Below, piece by piece: positions 1-4,415 of a DNA stretch of 8,198 bases (position 1 is its first letter; every line of letters starts with the position of its first letter). Source of the stretch: CAYWNK01 sp047639615. Lineage in GTDB: Bacteria > Planctomycetota > UBA1135 > GCA-002686595. Location: positions 1-8,198 of the forward strand of contig JBLIOL010000259.1 in NCBI GenBank assembly GCA_047639615.1, given 5' to 3'. The notes under the pieces are model-generated. The model was not told where the DNA came from. It saw nothing but the letters and a program-made list of their open reading frames with translations, and did not search any database. Position numbers and translations under genes: made by a program.

Positions 1-464
1 CCATGACCTCCCCGGATGACATGCAGGCCTACATCCAGCAGGCCCAGAAGGACCACGCTGCCGGCGGCTGCATGCCCTTCGCCATCCAGGGAGCCAACTC
101 GGATCAGGTGCTCGGCTCCACACGCTATGGCAACGTGGCTTTAGAGCACCGGCGTCTCGAAATCGGCTGGACCTTCATCGACCCCGGCACCTGGGGCACG
201 CTCGTCAACACCGAGTGCAAGCGTCTCCTTTTGAGCTACGCCTTCGGACACCTGGAGTGCTTGCGCGTGGAGTTCAAGACCGACTCCTACAACGCACGCT
301 CACGCGCTGCCATCCTGCGTCTAGGCGCTGAAGAGGAGGGAACCCTGCGTCAGCACATCGTGTGCGCGGACGGACGCCTCCGCGACACGGTCTACTTCTC
401 GATCCTCGCCGCCGAATGGCCCGATGTGCGTAATCGCCTAGATGGTCGTCTAGCCGCCGAGTAG
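1..464 (+). CDS. GNAT-family N-acetyltransferase (RimJ/RimL-like), 5'-truncated
   Basis: This is the C-terminal ~153 residues of a GNAT acetyltransferase, the class that moves an acetyl group from acetyl-CoA to an amine (protein N-terminus, amino acid or small molecule) in the cytoplasm. Counting from the ATG at base 3, visible family hallmarks are 'PFAI' (25-28), 'LGSTRYG' (37-43), 'LEIGWTFI' (52-59), 'WGTLVNTECKRLLL' (64-77), 'LRVEFKTDSYNARSRAAI' (87-104), 'LGAEEEG' (107-113) and 'GRLRDTVYFSILAAEWP' (124-140). The closest family I recognise is the COG1670 RimJ/RimL group with the WG-x3-N-x-E-x-K and KTD-x2-N-x-RS-x-AI patterns. Those proteins are roughly 180-200 residues and carry about 50 residues before the point where this one begins. 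The ATG at base 3 is therefore probably internal and the true start lies outside the window. The substrate cannot be read from sequence. The metalloprotease gene follows 27 bp downstream on the same strand, so cotranscription is possible although no functional link is apparent. Confidence 0.88.
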   Translation, partial: MTSPDDMQAYIQQAQKDHAAGGCMPFAIQGANSDQVLGSTRYGNVALEHRRLEIGWTFIDPGTWGTLVNTECKRLLLSYAFGHLECLRVEFKTDSYNARSRAAILRLGAEEEGTLRQHIVCADGRLRDTVYFSILAAEWPDVRNRLDGRLAAE

Positions 465-476
465 CGCGGGATGCCG

Positions 477-497
477 TAGCATGGCTGTCCCATGCTA
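477..497 (+). promoter_or_regulatory. Perfect 8-bp hairpin enclosing the protease start codon
   Basis: TAGCATGG (477-484) and CCATGCTA (490-497) are exact reverse complements separated by a 5-nt loop, CTGTC. The ATG at 492-494 of the metalloprotease gene lies inside the right arm, so in mRNA the start codon would be base-paired. No convincing Shine-Dalgarno sequence precedes this ATG. The hairpin sits 12 bases after the stop of the acetyltransferase gene and has no T-run after it, so it is a poor intrinsic terminator. A translational control role is inferred; it could be chance. Confidence 0.4.
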
Positions 498-2942
498 GCC
501 CTGCTATCGACAATCCTTCTGGCGGCCACCGCGCCCCAAGCCGCAACCCCGAGTCACCTGCAAACAGCCCGGGCTGAACTGCAGGTCGAGCGCATCGAAA
601 CCCTCGAGTTTGACGTGAGCGAATTGGAGGCCGGCCTCGCCTGGCAACTCCAACTTCAGTTCGAGGGCGTCAGCTACGCTGCTTGGCTCGAGCCTACCAT
701 CGTGCGCTCCTCAGGCTACAAGGCCATCGCCAACGGCGTGGACGGCAGGGTGGACTGCACAGTGCCGAGCCTCGGCACTTGGCGCGGACCGCTAAACGGT
801 CTACCCGGTGCGGTGGTAGCTGCCACCAAGGGCCCCGACGGCCTGCGCATCGCCGTACTCGGAGGACCCGAAGGCGATTGGTTCGTGCAGCCGCTCTCCA
901 GCTTGGCGCCCAGCGCAGGCCGTGGTCTGCACGTGGCCTACCGCGGCGTAGACCCCTTCCTAAGTGGTGTATGCGGTACAGATACGGAGTTCTCGCCCGT
1001 GGGCCCGCCCAGCGGCGGCGAAACCGAGTCGGGACCGAACTGCCTGAGCATGGCGGAGGTCGGCTTCGACTTAAACTACGAGCGCTACCTGTATTCGAGC
1101 GACGTCCTGGTGATCCAATCGGAAATGGACGCCTACATGAACGCGGTTGCTGCCATCTACATTCGCGACCTCTTGATCGACTACACCATCAGTCACCTGG
1201 AGATTCGCACCAGCGCCGGCCCGCCCTACACGAGCAACGATCCGGGCACCTTGCTCAACGCCCTACGCGCGGAATGGACCAGCACTCTGGCCGGCGTGCA
1301 GCGCGACATGGCGCACCTGCTCGTGGGCCAAGAAATGGACACGAACGTGATCGGTCTGGCCTACGTGGGCGTGACCTGCAGTCAGGCCTGGGCCCACGGC
1401 CTCACCCAGGGCAACCTGGGCTTCGGCGGCGTGGTCTCGGTGCTCAGCCACGAGTTCGGCCACAACTGGAACGCGCCCCATTGCCTGGATACCGATAGCT
1501 GCAACCAGATGTGCGGCGGGTGCACGGTCTTCGGCCCGAATACCGTCAAGCGCATCAAAGACTTCACCGCAGCCATCGGATGCTTGGATCCCTGGCCTGC
1601 GGCCAGCACCCCCGTGAACCCCTACGCTGCACCCGACTTCGCCCAGGGCTACGGACCCATGCAGCTGGACCTGCTCGCTAACGACCACGACGGAAACTGC
1701 GAAGCATTGACCCTCTCCGTAGCCCCCACCAGCCCCGCGGGCGCCATGCTCAGTGTGCTGGTCGGCGCCGGACCCGCGGGTCAGGACCTGTTGCAGTACA
1801 TCCCGCCCAGCATCAGCTACGAGGGCACGGACACCTTCCCCTACACGCTTACCGATAGCTCCGGCCTCACCGCAACAGCCCAGGTCAGCGTCGTTCAAGC
1901 CAATGCCGCCGCCGACCTGGTGGCCCACTACCGCCTCGACAATATCTTCAGCTCGGAGCTGATCGACTCCAGCATCTACGGCCAGGACGGCAATTTCTGG
2001 GACAGCCCCAACCAGGGTCTAAGCGGCGCCGCCAACGGTACCAATTACGCCGTGCGTTTCGCCGGCGCTCCCCAACGTGCCAGGCACCCGGACTTGGGAT
2101 CGCCTCTGCACAGCATGCGCGAGAACCTGAGCGTCGCGCTCTGGGTGCGCCCGGAGCAACTCACGGGTAGGCAGCGCTACTATGGAAACGGCGGCAGCTG
2201 GAGCGTAGGTCAGCGTGACGGCCAATTGATGTTCACCACCCACGGCATCAAGGACTACTACAGCGTGACGGCCCTCACGGCGAACACCTGGCAACACGTG
2301 GCCTTCGTCTTCACCCCGGGCCACGACGTGCGCTTCTTCTTGAACGGTGTGCTGCTCTCCCAGGCGGCCGGTAATCAGCCCGCCGCCGTGTCGCCCTTCA
2401 GCGGCTGGTTCCTGGCTACCCACAACGACCAGGACGAGTACTTCGTAGGCACCCTCGACGACATTCAGGTCTACGACAATGCCCTCGAAGACGGGCAGGT
2501 GGCGAGCCTCTTCGCCAACCCCGGCCAAGAGTTGCTCGAGGATTGCGCCTCCTGGAACTACTGCCAAGCAACGCCGTCCTCCATCGGTGTGCCCGTCAGC
2601 ATGTTGGCCCAGGGCTCGCTCGCGGTGCAGGACGACAACTTCTTTCTGGGCGTTGTTGGTGCTCCCCCCGGCCAATTCGGGCTGTTCCTGTATGGACCTA
2701 GCTTCCAGTTGAGCCCGGCCGCCGGGGGCTGGATCTGCGTGGGCAACCCCGTACGCATGGGCGCGACCCAAATCGACGGCCTGACCAGCGCCACCTGGCA
2801 GGTGAACCTCTCCATGCCCGCAGCCGGGGGCTCGGCCATCGTCGGCGGCTCCACCTGGTGCTTCCAGTTCTGGTACCGCGATCCCGCTCTGGGCGCCGGT
2901 TCCAACTTCAGCGATGGATTGGTGGTACTCTTCTGCGACTGA
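492..2942 (+). CDS. Secreted M12/reprolysin-like zinc metalloprotease with Big/cadherin-like, LamG-like and Planctomycetota-type C-terminal domains
   Basis: This is an 816-residue predicted exported metalloendopeptidase. Residues 1-18 form a signal peptide (hydrophobic LALLSTILLAATA, likely cut after the AA at 17-18). Residues ~20-180 resemble a reprolysin propeptide. The catalytic domain spans ~184-366, with the zinc site H320-E-F-G-H324-N-W-N-A-P-H330 (general base E321) and a Met-turn around M340 in a CNQMCGGC block. The 'DMAHLLVG' and 'VIGLAYVGVTC' segments just before the zinc site are typical of M12B enzymes. Residues ~373-470 look like a Big_9/cadherin-type beta domain (LLANDHDG; YTLTDSSG). 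Residues 474-677 are a LamG/concanavalin-A-like domain starting ADLVAHYRLD, with 'SVALWVRPE' and 'WQHVAFVF'. Residues 682-816 are a Cys-framed domain (C685, C691, near-terminal C815) common in Planctomycetota secreted proteins. The family cleaves proteins outside the cytoplasm; the extra domains suggest glycan or matrix attachment. Odd points are N327 in place of the usual Gly, and C331 where M12B enzymes usually have Asp. The ATG at 492 is preferred because the ATG at 481 hits a stop after five codons. Confidence 0.88.
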   Translation: MLALLSTILLAATAPQAATPSHLQTARAELQVERIETLEFDVSELEAGLAWQLQLQFEGVSYAAWLEPTIVRSSGYKAIANGVDGRVDCTVPSLGTWRGPLNGLPGAVVAATKGPDGLRIAVLGGPEGDWFVQPLSSLAPSAGRGLHVAYRGVDPFLSGVCGTDTEFSPVGPPSGGETESGPNCLSMAEVGFDLNYERYLYSSDVLVIQSEMDAYMNAVAAIYIRDLLIDYTISHLEIRTSAGPPYTSNDPGTLLNALRAEWTSTLAGVQRDMAHLLVGQEMDTNVIGLAYVGVTCSQAWAHGLTQGNLGFGGVVSVLSHEFGHNWNAPHCLDTDSCNQMCGGCTVFGPNTVKRIKDFTAAIGCLDPWPAASTPVNPYAAPDFAQGYGPMQLDLLANDHDGNCEALTLSVAPTSPAGAMLSVLVGAGPAGQDLLQYIPPSISYEGTDTFPYTLTDSSGLTATAQVSVVQANAAADLVAHYRLDNIFSSELIDSSIYGQDGNFWDSPNQGLSGAANGTNYAVRFAGAPQRARHPDLGSPLHSMRENLSVALWVRPEQLTGRQRYYGNGGSWSVGQRDGQLMFTTHGIKDYYSVTALTANTWQHVAFVFTPGHDVRFFLNGVLLSQAAGNQPAAVSPFSGWFLATHNDQDEYFVGTLDDIQVYDNALEDGQVASLFANPGQELLEDCASWNYCQATPSSIGVPVSMLAQGSLAVQDDNFFLGVVGAPPGQFGLFLYGPSFQLSPAAGGWICVGNPVRMGATQIDGLTSATWQVNLSMPAAGGSAIVGGSTWCFQFWYRDPALGAGSNFSDGLVVLFCD

Positions 2943-2983
2943 GGAAGCGCGCTTCGCCTTCCCCACCCATTCCACCTACGCCT

Positions 2984-2988
2984 GGAGG
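2984..2988 (+). promoter_or_regulatory. Strong Shine-Dalgarno sequence of the mini-ORF
   Basis: GGAGG lies 6 nt before the ATG at 2995 and 9 nt before the next in-frame ATG at 2998. It is the best-placed ribosome binding site in the window, which is surprising in front of an ORF of only 15 codons. Confidence 0.4.
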
Positions 2989-2994
2989 CAGCTG

Positions 2995-3042
2995 ATGATG
3001 TTCAACATGAACGCCCGTTTCTGCGCCTCCGTGCGCGCTTAG
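2995..3042 (+). CDS. Possible 15-residue peptide / leader ORF upstream of rsgA
   Basis: The frame ATG-ATG...TAG encodes MMFNMNARFCASVRA. It starts 52 bases after the protease stop and ends 174 bases before the rsgA start. The only support is position: a GGAGG at ideal spacing, closely followed by a perfect 6-bp hairpin (3050-3066), which is the arrangement expected of a translated leader peptide. I do not recognise the peptide. It has three Met in the first five residues, two Arg and a Cys near the end, and no run of one amino acid that would point to classical amino-acid attenuation. It could be a regulatory leader, a very small protein cotranscribed with the protease, or chance. Confidence is low because 15-codon frames are common at random. 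Confidence 0.28.
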   Translation: MMFNMNARFCASVRA

Positions 3043-3049
3043 GTAGGCC

Positions 3050-3178
3050 TGCGGACACGTTCCGCAAAACCTCACCTATCCCGCGCTCGGAGGCTCTATT
3101 GAGCCGTTGCAAGTCCCCCGTTTATCCGACGCCGGGGACCCGAACGCGGTCTGCCCGGTGAGTTTCCACTCTGGAGAC
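3050..3178 (+). promoter_or_regulatory. Structured leader of rsgA (four consecutive hairpins)
   Basis: Four stems can be drawn by eye. (1) TGCGGA 3050-3055 pairs with TCCGCA 3061-3066, 5-nt loop. (2) GGCTC 3092-3096 pairs with GAGCC 3101-3105, 4-nt loop. (3) CCGGG 3132-3136 pairs with CCCGG 3154-3158 and is continued by GACC 3137-3140 with GGTC 3148-3151, leaving a 2-nt bulge and a 7-nt loop; it extends by two outer pairs to 3130-3160. (4) GTTTCC 3162-3167 pairs with GGAGAC 3173-3178 with one G-U. The same GTTTCC could instead pair with the GGAGAC at 3202-3207 that contains the rsgA Shine-Dalgarno sequence. It matches no riboswitch class I recognise. GC-rich DNA forms stems readily, so function is inferred only. 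Confidence 0.35.
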
Positions 3179-3200
3179 ATGCCTAGGCTTGGCGTTGGAT

Positions 3201-3205
3201 AGGAG
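3201..3205 (+). promoter_or_regulatory. Ribosome binding site of rsgA
   Basis: AGGAG lies 11 nt before the TTG at 3217. This supports the TTG start: the frame has a stop (TAG) at 3184-3186, no ATG or GTG lies between that stop and the TTG, and the next in-frame candidates would remove part of the N-terminal extension. The spacing is slightly long. Confidence 0.5.
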
Positions 3206-3216
3206 ACGGAACCAGA

Positions 3217-4359
3217 TTGGATTCCGAAGAGAAAGACGACCAAGTAGCCCGTTATCGGCGCGGTCAAGCAAAGTGCAAGAGTCTGGAAGAGCGCAAGCTT
3301 CTGGAGCAATCCTCGAAGCAGCGCAAGTCCACACGCAAGACGCGCGGCAGGCAGCACCAGGACTGGGGCGACTACGACGATGAGGATCCCTTCGAGACCT
3401 TTGAGGTCATCGAACGGGTCGCTAAGGACGGTCATGCCCAAGTCACAGGTACCGCCATTCTGAATGTGCCACACCCATGGTTGGTGATGGGCACCGGGCC
3501 GCGCATGGTCACAGTGACCAAGGGCGGTCCCCTGCGAGAAGCCCACGTGGGCGGCAGCGCATTGCCACAGGGTAGACCTGTGGTGGGCGACCATGCCCTG
3601 CTGGAGGAACTCGCCGGCGGCGAGGCGCGCCTGCGCTCCATCGCCGAGCGCAAGAGTGTGCTCGAACGCAAGGACCCGGGTCAGGCCCATCGCAGCAAGG
3701 TGCTCGCGGCCAACGTGGACGTGGCACTGCTGGTGGCGACGGCCGGGCCCAAGGGCCTGCGCCAGAGGCTCCTGGATCGCTTGCGGGTCGCTGTAGAGAA
3801 CGGCAACATTCTGCCGGTAGTAGTGCTGAGCAAGCTGGACCTGCTCGAGGGCGATATGCTCAAACTCGTGCTGCGTCAACTGCAGGAATTGCGTGCCGAC
3901 GGCATCAGCTCCCTGGCGACTTCGTCGCTCAAGGGCGCCGGTATCGCCGAATTGCGTGAGCTTCTACAGGGACGCATCAGTGTGGTGGTTGGGCCCAGCG
4001 GAGCCGGCAAATCGGCCCTGCTCAACAGCCTGGATCCGGACAACGAGCGAGGAACTGGAGCGGTACGCAGCTCCGATTCGCGCGGTCGTCACACCACCAC
4101 CGCTGCCAGCATGCACGCTTTCGGCGAGGACGGCGGTTGGCTGATCGACACCCCCGGCATCCGGGAATTCGGAGTGGTCAATCTTGATCCCGTGGCGTTG
4201 CTCGAGTCCTTCCCCCTGCTGGCGGAGCTCGCCGTCGGTTGTCAGCGTGGCTGCACCCACCAGGACGACCCGAGTTGCGCACTGGCTCTTGCGGCCACGG
4301 ATGACGAGCGCCTAGACCGCGAGTATCGAAGCTTCCTACGCCTCTTGGATGACGTGTAG
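3217..4359 (+). CDS. rsgA: Ribosome small-subunit biogenesis GTPase RsgA (YjeQ/YloQ family)
   Basis: RsgA is a cytoplasmic, circularly permuted GTPase that acts late in 30S subunit maturation; its GTPase activity is stimulated by the 30S subunit. The 380-residue product has a charged, Lys/Arg/Asp/Glu-rich N-terminal extension (1-~58), as many RsgA proteins do. An OB-fold domain follows (~62-135, with VGD near 122-124 and 'RKSVLERKDPG'), then a GTPase domain in permuted order. The visible motifs are G4 S205-K-L-D208, the P-loop G259-PSGAG-K265-S266, G2 'GRHTTT' (R291-T295) and G3 D311-TPG-314. The C-terminal zinc knuckle is C342, C346, H348, C354, then the usual helical end 'YRSFLRLL'. Length is near the upper end of the family because of the extension. 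The start is a TTG supported by AGGAG upstream. Two details deviate: Ser replaces the usual Asn of NKxD in G4, and the first Cys pair of the knuckle is one residue closer than usual. The gene stands alone on the plus strand and ends at a strong hairpin. Confidence 0.95.
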   Translation: MDSEEKDDQVARYRRGQAKCKSLEERKLLEQSSKQRKSTRKTRGRQHQDWGDYDDEDPFETFEVIERVAKDGHAQVTGTAILNVPHPWLVMGTGPRMVTVTKGGPLREAHVGGSALPQGRPVVGDHALLEELAGGEARLRSIAERKSVLERKDPGQAHRSKVLAANVDVALLVATAGPKGLRQRLLDRLRVAVENGNILPVVVLSKLDLLEGDMLKLVLRQLQELRADGISSLATSSLKGAGIAELRELLQGRISVVVGPSGAGKSALLNSLDPDNERGTGAVRSSDSRGRHTTTAASMHAFGEDGGWLIDTPGIREFGVVNLDPVALLESFPLLAELAVGCQRGCTHQDDPSCALALAATDDERLDREYRSFLRLLDDV

Positions 4360-4368
4360 GTAGCGATT

Positions 4369-4410
4369 GAGACGGCGCCCGCCCTCAAGCGTGAGGCCGG
4401 GCGCCGTCTC
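4369..4410. terminator. Bidirectional hairpin terminator between convergent genes
   Basis: GAGACGGCGCCCG (4369-4381) and CGGGCGCCGTCTC (4398-4410) are exact reverse complements (13 bp). After one C-C mismatch the stem continues with CCTC 4383-4386 against GAGG 4393-4396, leaving a 6-nt loop. It starts 9 bases after the rsgA stop and ends 5 bases before the stop of the convergent 918-residue gene, so it serves both. Neither side has a T-run, so it would be a U-tract-less terminator or an mRNA 3'-end-protecting stem. Confidence 0.8.
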
Positions 4411-4415
4411 CTACT

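Larger units (their letters stand above)
2943..3216 (+). other. 274-bp intergenic region between the protease gene and rsgA
   Basis: No conventional gene is visible here. Directly after the protease stop is a perfect 12-bp palindrome, GAAGCGCGCTTC (2944-2955). It could fold only as a 4-bp stem and has no T-run, so it is at best a weak terminator. Further on are a possible 15-codon mini-ORF (2995-3042), a series of four hairpins (3050-3178), a 7-codon ATG frame (3179-3202) and the rsgA ribosome binding site. I could not find a convincing sigma70-type promoter. Confidence 0.5.

Noticed and set aside
1263..1928. 221-codon minus-strand frame opposite the protease catalytic domain
   Set aside because: It is antisense to the zinc-site coding region, has no domain and has shadow-like composition.
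2019..2975. 318-codon minus-strand frame opposite the protease 3' half
   Set aside because: It lies entirely against a well-supported coding frame, shows no recognisable domain, and has the low-complexity Gly/Ala/Val/His-rich make-up of an antisense shadow in GC-rich DNA.
3099..3127. Possible -35 (TTGAGC) and -10 (TTTATC) promoter for rsgA
   Set aside because: The -10 element matches only 3 of 6 consensus positions and part of the -35 lies in a hairpin; this is no better than chance.
3076..3879. 267-codon minus-strand frame opposite rsgA
   Set aside because: RsgA motifs on the plus strand are unambiguous; the antisense frame has no domain or signal and reads through the leader hairpins.
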